Shown here: positions 1 through 8,145 of the stretch, one piece after another
Layout: the number at the start of each line of letters is the position of its first letter
Numbering within the stretch: position 1 is the first letter of the stretch
Assembly (NCBI GenBank): GCA_910586095.1
Contig: CAJUHQ010000007.1
Location: 1-60,672, forward strand
DNA length: 60,672 bases
Source of the DNA: an uncultured Lachnospiraceae bacterium
GTDB lineage: Bacteria; Bacillota; Clostridia; Lachnospirales; Lachnospiraceae
Direction of reading: 5' to 3'
Notes under the pieces: model-generated
Databases searched by the model: none
The model's input: only the letters and a program-made list of their open reading frames with translations
What the model was told of the DNA's origin: nothing
Translations under genes and position numbers: made by a program

Positions 1-83
1 AACTTCTCATGTTCCTCGTTTGCAAAAACCATGTGTGTGTTGTTGGCGCTCTGCACCCCTGCTCTTAACGCTGTGTTTGTCAT
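1..83 (-). CDS. DUF6075-like protein, N-terminal fragment cut by the window edge
   Basis: An ATG at 83 on the minus strand is preceded by a strong SD (GGAGG, 8 bases upstream) and stays open to the window edge. About 27 residues are visible. The stretch HMVFANEEHEK resembles the start of DUF6075 proteins, which often begin with an 'F-x-x-x-EH-E-x-F' pattern; that family has no established function and is common in clostridial accessory DNA. Only the N-terminus can be read, so the family call is tentative. The true start could also be the internal ATG just before VFANEEHEK. The SD and open frame make a real gene likely. Confidence 0.45.
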   Translation of the reverse strand, partial: MTNTALRAGVQSANNTHMVFANEEHEK

Positions 84-280
84 AATGTTTTCCTCCATAA
101 TATACAATTATTTAATCTATTTTCCCCAAACAAAAAGACATCCTTTTATTGGGATGCCTTTTCTTGCAAACTCATATGCTGTTATAAAAAAGTACCATTC
201 AGTATTGTTCGGTACTATTCAAAACAAAAATTGTTGTCAACAAACTCTAAAAGTGATAAAATATCCAGTAAGTATGCGGC

Positions 281-496
281 TCTCCAGCTCCACACTTCTT
301 TGTTATGCACAAGACAAGCCCGCATTTAGACGGCGCTTATGCGGCATTTGGAAAGGTAATAGAAGGAATGGAAGTAGTGAATCGCATTGCTCAAACAGCA
401 ACTGATTTATCTGACAGACCACTAGAAGCGCAAGTAATGCAAACAGTTACCGTAGATACATTTGGAATCGAATATCCAGAACCACAGCGATGCTAA
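281..496 (+). pseudogene. 3' remnant of a peptidyl-prolyl cis-trans isomerase (cyclophilin)
   Basis: The frame reads FFVMHKTSPHLDGAYAAFGKV, then VIEGMEVVNRIA, then DTFGIEYPEP before the stop. This is the C-terminal half of a clostridial cyclophilin-type isomerase, where FFIMH...HLDG...AFGKV lines the active site. Upstream of about 281 the similarity decays (SPAPHFF where families have S-A-S-S-Q-F-F) and an in-frame TAA stands at 269-271. The N-terminal half, including the catalytic Arg region, is absent. There is no convincing SD at the in-frame ATG (305). The gene is therefore read as 5'-truncated and inactive; its original terminator survives. Confidence 0.8.
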
Positions 497-509
497 TGCA
501 TCGCTTTTT
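486..509 (+). terminator. Rho-independent terminator of the cyclophilin remnant
   Basis: A perfect stem AGCGATGC/GCATCGCT with loop TAAT is followed by five T. The loop holds the stop codon of the cyclophilin frame, so terminator and gene end overlap. Confidence 0.75.
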
Positions 510-686
510 GATAGCAGTTCGTATTTTACTTACTCTTCCATATCAACCAAAAACAACCTTTGCTATGAGTGGTTAGAAACACTTATTTTTAAAGAATGTT
601 TATTTTATATATGCCAATTAAATCTCATTTTTCAACCGAAATTGACCTTATGACAGCATCGATATATGTATCTGCATCCTAATCTG

Positions 687-1886
687 TCACTTCTCTTCAA
701 CCACCTGAAAAATGTAGAATTTTAGATAATAACTCTCTGATGCTGCCCATAAGATAGGATGATCTGGTGCTTGTGTACGATATTCCACTTGTCTCAATCG
801 CTTATGAACATTTGTGGCCGCTTGATGAATTGTCTTGGTAAACAGCTCATAATCCATAAAGTGTGAACAGGAACAAGTAGCAAGAAACCCGCCATCTCTA
901 ACCAATTTCATAGCACGCAGATTGATTTCGCGATATCCTTTTATCGCATTTTTTAGTGAACTTCTAGACTTAGAAAACGCCGGCGGATCTAAAATGACAA
1001 CGTCAAATTTCTCTCCTTTTTGCTCTAATTGTGGCAGCAGTTCAAATACATCCTCACATTGAACTGTTACAATATCAGACAGGCCATTGCGTTCTGCGTT
1101 CTTTTTTGCCTGATCTACTGCATGCTGTGAGCAGTCTACCGCCAATACACTTTTTGCTCCTGCTATTCCTGCATTGAGTGCAAATGATCCTGTATGCGTA
1201 AAACAATCTAGTACCGTTGCATTTTTGCACAATTTTTGAATAGCGAGACGATTGTACTTTTGATCTAGAAAAAAACCTGTTTTTTGTCCATCTTTCACAT
1301 CCACAAGATAGTGAACTCCATTTTCTACAATAGGTACATTTGTATCAAATGCTTCGCCGATAAAGCCTTTTCTTTGCTCCATTCCCTCGCTCAATCGCAC
1401 CTTTGCGTCACTTCTCTCATAAATACCGCGAATAACAATCCCATCTTGTGCCATTAATTCCTTTAAGTCCTCTAGAATTTCTGCCTTAAACCGATCGATG
1501 CCCAATGCCAGCGACTCCACTACTAGCACATCCGAAAATTTGTCTATCACTAACCCTGGAAGAAAATCAGCCTCTCCAAAAATTACACGACAGCAGCAAA
1601 TATCCACTGTTTTTTTGCGGTACTCCCATGCATCACGCACGCGTTTCATAATAAAGTCCTTGTCAATCTCCTGGTCAATGTAGCGCGTCATCAAACGCAC
1701 ACGAATTTTAGAATGAATGTTGATAAATCCTCTTCCTAATGGATATCCATCAAAATCTTTGATCAGAACAATATCACCATTTTCAAATGCTCCGCAGACT
1801 GTCTCAATCTCATTGTCAAAAATCCACATACCACCAGCCTTAATTGTCCTACCTTCGCCCTTTTTTATACTCACAACTGCACTCAT
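687..1886 (-). CDS. rlmI: Class I SAM-dependent rRNA methyltransferase, RlmI/RlmL-C type
   Basis: A protein of 399 residues that most likely makes 5-methylcytosine in 23S rRNA (RlmI family, position 1962 in E. coli) in the cytosol. The N-terminus is PUA-like (about residues 3-75: KKGEGRTIKAGGMWIFDNEI). The Rossmann methyltransferase domain carries LDCFTHTGSFALNAG (SAM-binding motif I), VDCSQHAV (motif II), DPPAFSKSR (motif IV) and a CSCSHFM motif with the catalytic Cys pattern typical of the family. Length is normal. The ATG has a GGAGG SD. The next gene upstream on the same strand (coiled-coil protein) lies 34 bases away, so the two may be co-transcribed. Family is certain; the exact target base is inferred. 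Confidence 0.88.
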   Translation of the reverse strand: MSAVVSIKKGEGRTIKAGGMWIFDNEIETVCGAFENGDIVLIKDFDGYPLGRGFINIHSKIRVRLMTRYIDQEIDKDFIMKRVRDAWEYRKKTVDICCCRVIFGEADFLPGLVIDKFSDVLVVESLALGIDRFKAEILEDLKELMAQDGIVIRGIYERSDAKVRLSEGMEQRKGFIGEAFDTNVPIVENGVHYLVDVKDGQKTGFFLDQKYNRLAIQKLCKNATVLDCFTHTGSFALNAGIAGAKSVLAVDCSQHAVDQAKKNAERNGLSDIVTVQCEDVFELLPQLEQKGEKFDVVILDPPAFSKSRSSLKNAIKGYREINLRAMKLVRDGGFLATCSCSHFMDYELFTKTIHQAATNVHKRLRQVEYRTQAPDHPILWAASESYYLKFYIFQVVEEK

Positions 1887-1920
1887 ATCTTCCCTCCAAA
1901 AAACGCATTTTTGCCTGTGC

Positions 1921-2187
1921 TCACACCCAAAAAGGTTTTTGATCCTTATGTGTGAAATGTTTCATCCGTTTTTGTAACTCGCAAAACTTGTCCTCGTACT
2001 CAGCAAGTTGTTTTTGATTTATCTTCTGCGTTTCACGCAGTTTCTTCAGTTGACTCTCAAACTCCTTTAAATTCTCCTGTGCGGCATCTTTATAATTATT
2101 TGCCATATTCATCTCTATACGTTGCAAAATTTCGTCTAATTGTTTACAATTCTTGCTTTTTCCAATTTTTTGTATCCATTCAAACAT
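1921..2187 (-). CDS. Small coiled-coil protein of unknown function
   Basis: I choose the internal start MFEWIQKIGKSKN because GGGAG precedes that ATG at good spacing; an upstream in-frame start at 2232 has no SD. The product is 88 residues, lacks signal peptide or membrane segment, and is rich in Lys, Glu and Gln. Heptad-like spacing of Leu, Ile and Met across about residues 15-75 suggests a long helix or coiled coil. Not a family I recognise. It lies 34 bases upstream of the rlmI-like gene and on the same strand, so it may share its transcript. Confidence 0.6.
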   Translation of the reverse strand: MFEWIQKIGKSKNCKQLDEILQRIEMNMANNYKDAAQENLKEFESQLKKLRETQKINQKQLAEYEDKFCELQKRMKHFTHKDQKPFWV

Positions 2188-2549
2188 TGCTATCTCCCAC
2201 TTAAAACAGGTTGATTTATCAGATTTTTTCACTTGCTACAATGGAAACATTATACTGTAAAACATTGGTGAGCGCAAGTTATTTGCCTATGGAATGATGC
2301 TTACATGGTTTTCTATTTCTTTCTATATAGCTTTGATATAGTGCCATGTATGCAGCGATACGCCTTAACAGTTAGATAGTGCAAACTCTTATGATAAAAG
2401 CACTATCTAATCTCTAGCCAATCAAAGCCACTTCTACTGTAAGCTTTGATTGTTGTACAGACTTCTAGAATAGAACCTATACACTTTGTTGCACACAACC
2501 AACTGGCCTCTCATATGCTATCTACATATACCCAAAATAGGAAGTACTC
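2188..2549. other. Intergenic region with two consecutive hairpins, no gene seen
   Basis: Between divergent genes. Two inverted repeats are visible: TTAGATAGTGC (2372-2382) paired with 2400-2410, and AATCAAAGC paired with GCTTTGATT within about 2418-2450. Neither has a following T run on either strand, so they are not obvious terminators. They could be a structured 5' region of the 2550 gene. No ORF with an SD was found. Confidence 0.4.
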
Positions 2550-2840
2550 ATGCCAAACGCTAAACTAGAAAACCTTCTAAACTTAGCACTGTCTGCTACC
2601 ACAGCAGAGAAAGAAAAATCCCAGATTCTTGGCACAGGATTCACCCCTGCCACTAAAACATGGGAACTTATTGTCAAATATCATGGTCAACTCGAACGGC
2701 TAGAATCCGAGGTCATTCACATCGAACTCCTCTCAAATGGATATGCTATAGCCACCGTTCGCGAAGATTTTATAGAAGCCTTCGCCAATCTAGATGAAGT
2801 AGAATACGTAGAAAAACCCAAACGCCTATACTTTGAATAA
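2550..2840 (+). CDS. Orphan propeptide of a clostridial S8 (subtilisin-like, Csp-type) protease
   Basis: The 96 residues match the N-terminal prodomain of Clostridia S8 proteases: a leading MPNAKLENLLNLAL segment, then TWELIVKYHGQLERLE, then GYAIATVREDFIEAFANL and VEYVEKPKRLYFE. In full-length relatives the text after 'EKPKRLYF' runs directly into the linker and catalytic Asp domain; here a TAA stops it exactly at that boundary. No catalytic Asp, His or Ser domain follows in any frame before spoVFA. Prodomains of this fold (I9-like) act as intramolecular chaperones and inhibitors, so a stand-alone copy could inhibit a protease in trans, or it may be a decayed gene. SD AGGAAG is present. A 103-bp repeat array begins ten bases after the stop. 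Confidence 0.75.
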   Translation: MPNAKLENLLNLALSATTAEKEKSQILGTGFTPATKTWELIVKYHGQLERLESEVIHIELLSNGYAIATVREDFIEAFANLDEVEYVEKPKRLYFE

Positions 2841-2849
2841 AAAAGTAGG

Positions 2850-3097
2850 AAAAAACTTAGCAACTCTTTGGCGGTGTTTTTTGGCGCCTTTTTCTTTTTA
2901 ATTTTGCTTTTTGTCGATTCACCTGAAGAACGCATGACTTTGGCGTTCTTCGAAAAAACTTAGCAACTCTTTGGCGGTGTTTTTTGGCGCCTTTTTCTTT
3001 TTAATTTTGCTTTTTGTCGATTCACCTGAAGAACGCATGACTTTGGCGTTCTTCGAAAAAACTTAGCAACTCTTTGGCGGTGTTTTTTGGCGCCTTA
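2850..3097. repeat. 103-bp direct tandem repeat, two full units and one partial
   Basis: The string CTTAGCAACTCTTTGGCGGT starts at 2856, 2959 and 3062, giving an exact 103-base period. Units 1 and 2 appear identical apart from the extreme ends. Each full unit contains a GAAGAACGC/GCGTTCTTC hairpin and the left half of the terminator that closes the third, partial unit. The array thus looks like repeated duplication of a terminator-proximal segment. The repeats are contiguous with no unique spacers. Confidence 0.95.
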
Positions 3098-3115
3098 GAG
3101 TTGCTTAGTTTTTTT
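3061..3115 (+). terminator. Terminator-like hairpin ending the 103-bp array
   Basis: ACTTAGCAACTCT pairs with AGAGTTGCTTAGT (one mismatch), with an inner GGCG/CGCC pairing, and is followed by seven T on the plus strand. It would terminate transcription of the propeptide gene upstream of spoVFA. Confidence 0.65.
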
Positions 3116-3116
3116 C

Positions 3117-3143
3117 ACACATTCCAAATTTCATCATACCATA
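3117..3143 (+). promoter_or_regulatory. Candidate sigma-K promoter of spoVFA-spoVFB
   Basis: CATACCATA at 3135-3143 fits the sigma-K -10 pattern CATANNNTA, and an AC dinucleotide pair at 3117-3120 lies at the expected 15-17 base spacing for the sigma-K -35. The spoVF genes are under sigma-K in Bacillus subtilis, which makes the match meaningful, but these short patterns arise by chance. Inference. Confidence 0.45.
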
Positions 3144-3203
3144 GACTATATATATTATGTTACACACCACATAAGTTCAATACTAAAAAGGAGCGTGGCT
3201 TTT

Positions 3204-4091
3204 ATGCCTCCAAAAATTATGGCAAAATATGATATTGCAATGATCGGCGGTGACAAGCGCACTGCCTGTATGATTCCCATTTTAGCAGAGATGGGCTATC
3301 GCATTATATGTTTTTGTACTGTAAAAATCACATATAGCCCATCTGTCAAAGCCAAAATCTTCTATACTGATTCTCTTCGCGAAGCATTGGATTCTGCCCC
3401 CGTGATTATAGGCGGAATTCCTTTTATCAAAAAAGACTGCCTCTATTGTGAAGAGGGTGATTTTGTATCTACTATCACCGTTTCCGAACTACAAAGAAGT
3501 ATTCACAGACAGCAAAAAATATTTGCTGGTGTCATTCCAGAAACATTTCGCCGCACCTGTGAGGAGCGCGAAATTAGCTGCTACGATTTTATGCTCGATG
3601 AACCCATGACACTTTACAATGCGGTCTCCACTGCCGAGGGAGCCATTCTAGAAGCCCTTTTGCACAAGCAAACCAACCTACATCAGAGTGATACTTTAGT
3701 ACTCGGCTATGGACGTTGCGGCAAAATTTTAGCTGACAGACTCAATGGACTACATGCCTGTGTCACTGTCTGCTCAAACGATGCCAATGAACTAGCCCTT
3801 GCCTGCGCACTTGGTTTTGACACCTTGCATTTATCCAAACTCTGGCAAAATATCTGCCGTTATGAGTATATTTTTAATACCATTCCTGTCTGTGTCCTCA
3901 CTCGCAAGTGCCTTGAAAAACTTGCGCGCAACGCTATTGTAATCGACATTGCCTCCAACCAAATCGGTGCAGACTATGAGGCGGTCAAACAGCTTCACGC
4001 CAACGTCCATTTCTGCCCTGGACTTCCAGGAAAATATGCTGGTGAAAGCTGTGCTAGATATTTGACAGATTTTGTAATTAAACGAATATAA
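3204..4091 (+). CDS. spoVFA: Dipicolinate synthase subunit A
   Basis: Subunit A of the two-part enzyme that oxidises the product of dihydrodipicolinate synthase to dipicolinic acid in the mother cell; the acid is later packed as the calcium chelate in the spore core. About 295 residues. The N-terminal part begins YDIAMIGGDKR, a family signature; the second half carries an NAD(P)-binding fold with LVLGYGRCGKILADRL (G-x-G-x-x-G) and ends with LPGKYAGESCARYL, also family-typical. I start at the ATG at 3204 because AAGGAG is ten bases upstream; an in-frame GTG at 3195 sits too close to that SD. spoVFB follows after 15 bases, so the two form an operon. It marks the organism as an endospore former. 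Confidence 0.92.
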   Translation: MPPKIMAKYDIAMIGGDKRTACMIPILAEMGYRIICFCTVKITYSPSVKAKIFYTDSLREALDSAPVIIGGIPFIKKDCLYCEEGDFVSTITVSELQRSIHRQQKIFAGVIPETFRRTCEEREISCYDFMLDEPMTLYNAVSTAEGAILEALLHKQTNLHQSDTLVLGYGRCGKILADRLNGLHACVTVCSNDANELALACALGFDTLHLSKLWQNICRYEYIFNTIPVCVLTRKCLEKLARNAIVIDIASNQIGADYEAVKQLHANVHFCPGLPGKYAGESCARYLTDFVIKRI

Positions 4092-4106
4092 GGAGACTTT
4101 CAAACT

Positions 4107-4694
4107 ATGAATCTGAGCGGAAAGAAGGTTGGCATCGCACTCACAGGCTCCTTCTGTACCTTTGAAAGAACATTTGTGGAGCTACAGAAGCTAGCGGATA
4201 CAGGTGCCGATATTTATCCTATCCTGTCAGACGCTTCTCAGACAATAGAAAGTCGTTTTGGAGCGCCTGACACGTACATTGCCCAAATTAAGGATCTCAC
4301 AAAAAAAGATCCGATTATTTCTATAGAAGGAGCTGAACCAATCGGCCCCAAAGCTTACCTCGATGTTCTCGCTATTCTTCCCTGTACAGGAAACACTGCG
4401 GCTAAACTGGCCAATGGTATCACCGATACACCTGTACTCATGGCGGCAAAGGCACATATGCGCAACAACAAACCTCTTGTTATTTCTATTTCTACCAATG
4501 ACGGACTTGGTATGAATCTAAAGAATATTGGATTGTTATGCAACAGCAAAAATATTTATTTTGTACCTTTTGGACAGGATAGCTACGAAAAAAAACCTAA
4601 TTCCCTGGTAGCACATACAAACCTACTCATCCCCACGCTTGAAATGGCACTCGAACATCGCCAATATCAACCTATACTCAAAGATTACTCATAG
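4107..4694 (+). CDS. spoVFB: Dipicolinate synthase subunit B (flavoprotein)
   Basis: The 195-residue partner of SpoVFA. It has the flavoprotein (Dfp/UbiX-like) fold: KVGIALTGSFCTF at the start, LPCTGNTAAKLANGITDTPV in the middle and NIYFVPFGQDSYEKKPNSL near the end, all typical of DpaB. The combined A and B subunits make dipicolinate. The ATG is preceded by AAGGAG at 12 bases. The gene follows spoVFA by 15 bases and no terminator lies between. asnB starts 134 bases further on, behind an inverted repeat. Confidence 0.93.
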   Translation: MNLSGKKVGIALTGSFCTFERTFVELQKLADTGADIYPILSDASQTIESRFGAPDTYIAQIKDLTKKDPIISIEGAEPIGPKAYLDVLAILPCTGNTAAKLANGITDTPVLMAAKAHMRNNKPLVISISTNDGLGMNLKNIGLLCNSKNIYFVPFGQDSYEKKPNSLVAHTNLLIPTLEMALEHRQYQPILKDYS

Positions 4695-4756
4695 ATTTTT
4701 GTCCAATACCTGTTGCAAGAACGATGAAGAGGAAACGATTTTTTCAATCTTTCACT

Positions 4757-4793
4757 CTAAAGTTTGTGTCTGCGCTGTAATCACAAACTTTAG
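4757..4793. repeat. Perfect 12-bp inverted repeat between spoVFB and asnB
   Basis: CTAAAGTTTGTG and CACAAACTTTAG are perfectly complementary around a 13-base loop. No T run follows on either strand, so it is a weak candidate terminator; it may instead be an operator or an RNA hairpin in the asnB leader, ending 35 bases before the asnB start. Confidence 0.6.
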
Positions 4794-4828
4794 ATACGCC
4801 AAAAAGCAGCGCAGAAATGAGGGAAATC

Positions 4829-6682
4829 ATGTGTGGAATAGCCGGTTTTAGCAATTTTTATGTCAACTATCGCGAGGAAGCGTCCAGATGGTACGCCATA
4901 CTGCAAAAGATGAATACCTGTCAAACACATCGTGGCCCAGACGAAAACGGAGTATTTCTATCACGCAATTGCGGTTTGGCTCATACGCGTTTATCCATCC
5001 TAGACTTAGAGTACGGAAAACAACCCATGTCCAGACAGGTTGGAAATCATCGTGCGACCATTGTCTATAATGGCGAAATCTACAACATGCCTACCCTCCG
5101 ACAAGCCCTTCAAAAAGAAGGTATCACATTGGAAACCACTTGTGACACAGAAGTCCTTCTCATGGGATATCTTTTACATGGTATCTCCTACATAGAGCAA
5201 GTAAATGGTATATTTGCCTTTGCCATATATGATGAGACTATACAACGCCTCTATCTGTTCCGCGATCGGCTTGGGGTGAAGCCATTGTTTTTCACCCTAT
5301 TTAACAACACTCTTATCTTTTCCTCAGAGCTTAAAGGAATTCTGTGCTTTCCTGATTTCAAGGCACGCGCAGACCGTGAGAGCTTGTGTGAGCTATTCGG
5401 TCTTGGCCCTGCAAAGACCTATGGAAAGGGTGTTTTTAAAGACATAGATGAGCTTCTGCCGGGACATTATCTAGTATATAACGGATCGAACCTATCCACA
5501 GAAAGCTACTGGAAGCTAGAAAGCTGTCCACACAAGGACACTTGGAATGAAACCGTGGAAAAGACCCGCTATCTGGTAACAGATGCTATACAGATGCAGA
5601 TGTTGTCCGATGTACCAATCTGTACATTTTTGTCAGGTGGAGTGGACAGCAGCCTTGTCACAGCGGTATGTAGCAACGAGCTTCAAAAGCAGGGTAAGAA
5701 GCTCGACACATACTCTTTTGACTTTAAAGACAATGATAAAAATTTTAAAGCCAATACTTTTCAACCTTCGCAAGATAGACCTTGGGTTGATATGATGATC
5801 GCGCACTGCCGCACCAACCATCAATATTTAGAATGTAGCAACGCCGACTTATATGATTATCTATTTGAAGCGGTCGATGCGCGAGATTTACCTTGTATGG
5901 CAGATGTGGAGGCATCCATGCTCTACTTCTGCAAACGAGTTGCTAAACATCATAAAGTTACCTTAACAGGCGAATGTGCTGATGAGATATTTGGGGGATA
6001 TCCGTGGTTCCACAAAAAAGAATGTTTTGATGCAAATTGTTTTCCGTGGTCTATGGATTTCTCTCCCCGCACCATGCTCCTAAAAGACAATGTGCTCGCG
6101 CTGCTTCCGCTAGAGGAATATGCCCACGCTGCATATGCAAAAACGTTGTCCGAAGTCCCTATTCTTCCAGAAGAAAATTCCGAAGAAAAACGCAGGCGTG
6201 AAATATCCTATCTCAATCTCAAATGGTTTATGCAGACGCTACTTGACCGCATGGATCGCACCAGTATGCACGCAGGCTTAGAAGCTCGCGTTCCCTTCGC
6301 CGATCATCGCATTGTGGAGTATTTATGGAATGTTCCGTGGCACATGAAATGCAAAGATGGTGTCGTAAAAGGGCTACTGCGTGCTGCGGCACAAGACCTG
6401 CTTCCTGGAGAAGTTTTGTATCGAAGAAAAAGTCCCTATCCCAAAACCTATGATCCTGCATATGAAAGTTTGTTATGTACTGCCATTGTGGAAACTCTAT
6501 CTGACACGCGCGCGCCACTGCGCGAACTAGTTGATCTAACCAAGGTCCTTGTCTATATTCAACATCCTTCTGACTATGGCAGACCTTTTTATGGGCAGTT
6601 GATGGCTGGCCCACAACTTCTTGCCTATCTTCTACAAGTAAATTATTGGCTAGAAAAATATCAAGTAGAAGTATTACTATGA
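4829..6682 (+). CDS. asnB: Glutamine-hydrolysing asparagine synthetase (AsnB type)
   Basis: Makes asparagine from aspartate, ATP and glutamine. The start is fixed by chemistry: MCGIAGF places the catalytic Cys at residue 2, and GAGGG lies just upstream; a start at 4817 would bury the Cys. The N-terminal Ntn amidotransferase domain has THRGPDENG and the NGEIYN motif; the synthetase domain has the PP-loop SGGVDSSLV at about residue 268 and the LTGECADEIFGGYPW motif. About 617 residues, full length. Some relatives modify cell-wall peptides or serve sporulation (AsnO in B. subtilis); its position behind spoVFB raises that possibility but a separate leader and inverted repeat lie between. The stop TGA is the first codon of a dispersed repeat. 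Confidence 0.93.
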   Translation: MCGIAGFSNFYVNYREEASRWYAILQKMNTCQTHRGPDENGVFLSRNCGLAHTRLSILDLEYGKQPMSRQVGNHRATIVYNGEIYNMPTLRQALQKEGITLETTCDTEVLLMGYLLHGISYIEQVNGIFAFAIYDETIQRLYLFRDRLGVKPLFFTLFNNTLIFSSELKGILCFPDFKARADRESLCELFGLGPAKTYGKGVFKDIDELLPGHYLVYNGSNLSTESYWKLESCPHKDTWNETVEKTRYLVTDAIQMQMLSDVPICTFLSGGVDSSLVTAVCSNELQKQGKKLDTYSFDFKDNDKNFKANTFQPSQDRPWVDMMIAHCRTNHQYLECSNADLYDYLFEAVDARDLPCMADVEASMLYFCKRVAKHHKVTLTGECADEIFGGYPWFHKKECFDANCFPWSMDFSPRTMLLKDNVLALLPLEEYAHAAYAKTLSEVPILPEENSEEKRRREISYLNLKWFMQTLLDRMDRTSMHAGLEARVPFADHRIVEYLWNVPWHMKCKDGVVKGLLRAAAQDLLPGEVLYRRKSPYPKTYDPAYESLLCTAIVETLSDTRAPLRELVDLTKVLVYIQHPSDYGRPFYGQLMAGPQLLAYLLQVNYWLEKYQVEVLL

Positions 6683-6720
6683 AAGTTTTCAACTCTCATA
6701 GTATGGATGGCCATGCGGCC
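6679..6720. repeat. Dispersed repeat copy at the asnB 3' end
   Basis: About 42 bases beginning at the asnB stop share GTATGGATGGCCATGCGGCC and the flanking GAAAGT-TTC-AAC-T pattern with two copies inside the DUF5682 gene (46615-46754), in the same orientation. This copy is non-coding. Confidence 0.75.
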
Positions 6721-6822
6721 TGAAATGATATACGATATTTCAGGCGTTGTATGATGGGCGTTTATGAAAAACATGTATATTCGCTAAACGAGTAGGGGTA
6801 TAACGTTCTTCCCTACTCGTTT
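6719..6822. terminator. Two hairpins between convergent asnB and the histidine kinase gene
   Basis: CCTGAAAT/ATTTCAGG (6719-6744) is a candidate terminator for asnB. AAACGAGTAGGG/CCCTACTCGTTT (6786-6822, 12-bp perfect arms) is a bidirectional terminator; its arm contains the TAG stop of the kinase. The core CGAGTAGGGA/TCCTACTCG recurs in the 82-bp array at 51.4 kb. Confidence 0.7.
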
Positions 6823-8129
6823 TCATATACTTTAGGAAACACTACACTAAAGCGCGTGCCTAGACCTTCACGACTGACAATATCATAATATCCTTGATGA
6901 TTGTCAACAATCCATTTTGCGATGGATAAGCCAAGCCCTGTACCTCCTGTCTTGCTCCCTCTCACAGCATCCGCGCGATAAAATCGATCAAACACATGTG
7001 TGACATCCTCTGCCATCATTCCAATTCCATTGTCTTGTACTTCATAAAAGGGACTTCCATCTTTCCAGATACCTGTGCGAATCACTATTTCCTCTCCCTC
7101 TTTTGTATACTTTGATGCATTGTCAATCAAGATCCGCGCGGATTGCTTTAACAGATCACAGTCACCATATACTTGCGCTTTCCCAAGTTCCTCAAAACGA
7201 TAATAGTGTTTCTCATCGATCATCAGCGATTCTTCATACACTTCACGCATCATCGCATTAAGTTCATATATTTTTTTGTCTAAAATCTGTCTGTTCGAAT
7301 CTCCACGTGCAAGAAACAAAAGCTGCTCAACCAACCTTTGCATATGGTTTGCTTCATTCTGGATCGCCTCTATCGATTCCGTAAGAATCGCCGTATCCTC
7401 CTTGCCCCAGCGATCCAACATATTTACATAACCTTGTATGACCGCTATAGGCGTGCGCAGTTCGTGGGAGGCATCTGAAACAAAACGTACTTGCTGTTTA
7501 TAAGAAGCACGGATACGCTCCAAAAGACCATTGAGTGCAGTCTCTATGCCTTGCAACTCCTTGTCATGCATGTGTATGCCTTGGTCAATCTCATCTGTGC
7601 TTAAATTTGTGATTGCATTCTCTAGATTGTGATATTTGGTTTCATTAAATGCAAGTACAGAAAGTTCTTGTGCCTTCGCTGCAATCTGATTGAGCGGCCG
7701 AAGCTTTTTTCGCACCTGCTTTGTCCCCTTACAGGCAAGCATCACAACATCTAGCGCTTGTATTGTCACGACAATAACGCCCCCGTCTGCTAAAAGGCGA
7801 AGCCATTGTCCAACAGGCAGTTGATACAACAATATCCCGTTTGTATCAAACACTTTATAAACAGAATTCCAAATATCAGTTCGAAATGATAGTTCGCGAA
7901 AATAGCGAAAAGACGCCTCTCCAACAAACTGCTGATCCATACCAATGACAGCGATCACGACAAGCACTCCTAAGATAAACACGTCCATGCCAACATACGC
8001 ACAAAAAAGCTGTCCTACCTGAGCAAAATTAATCTTTCGTGCGATCGAAGTGACCCTGCCCATATCAGAATGACTATTTTTTCTCAATTTTTTCTCTTGC
8101 ACATGTTCTTCTTGTCTTTCTTTGTTCAA
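6813..8129 (-). CDS. Membrane sensor histidine kinase
   Basis: A 438-residue kinase that pairs with the response regulator 16 bases upstream. A basic N-terminus is followed by two membrane segments (about residues 41-63 and 114-133) enclosing a short extracytoplasmic stretch of about 50 residues, a HAMP-like linker, then HisKA with SHELRTPIAV (phospho-acceptor His222). The ATPase part has an N box around DNASKYTKEG, DNGIGM and GGTGLGLSIAKW. The likely start is TTG with GAGGG seven bases upstream. The small sensor region gives no clue to the signal. Family is typical of Clostridia; function as a two-component kinase is secure, stimulus unknown. Confidence 0.9.
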   Translation of the reverse strand: MNKERQEEHVQEKKLRKNSHSDMGRVTSIARKINFAQVGQLFCAYVGMDVFILGVLVVIAVIGMDQQFVGEASFRYFRELSFRTDIWNSVYKVFDTNGILLYQLPVGQWLRLLADGGVIVVTIQALDVVMLACKGTKQVRKKLRPLNQIAAKAQELSVLAFNETKYHNLENAITNLSTDEIDQGIHMHDKELQGIETALNGLLERIRASYKQQVRFVSDASHELRTPIAVIQGYVNMLDRWGKEDTAILTESIEAIQNEANHMQRLVEQLLFLARGDSNRQILDKKIYELNAMMREVYEESLMIDEKHYYRFEELGKAQVYGDCDLLKQSARILIDNASKYTKEGEEIVIRTGIWKDGSPFYEVQDNGIGMMAEDVTHVFDRFYRADAVRGSKTGGTGLGLSIAKWIVDNHQGYYDIVSREGLGTRFSVVFPKVYENE

Positions 8130-8145
8130 TCCTCTGCCCTCTATT

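Noticed and set aside
31..405. Plus-strand ORF of 124 codons over the left edge
   Set aside because: It overlaps the minus-strand DUF6075-like start and the cyclophilin frame, has no SD, and its sequence is low-complexity hydrophobic.
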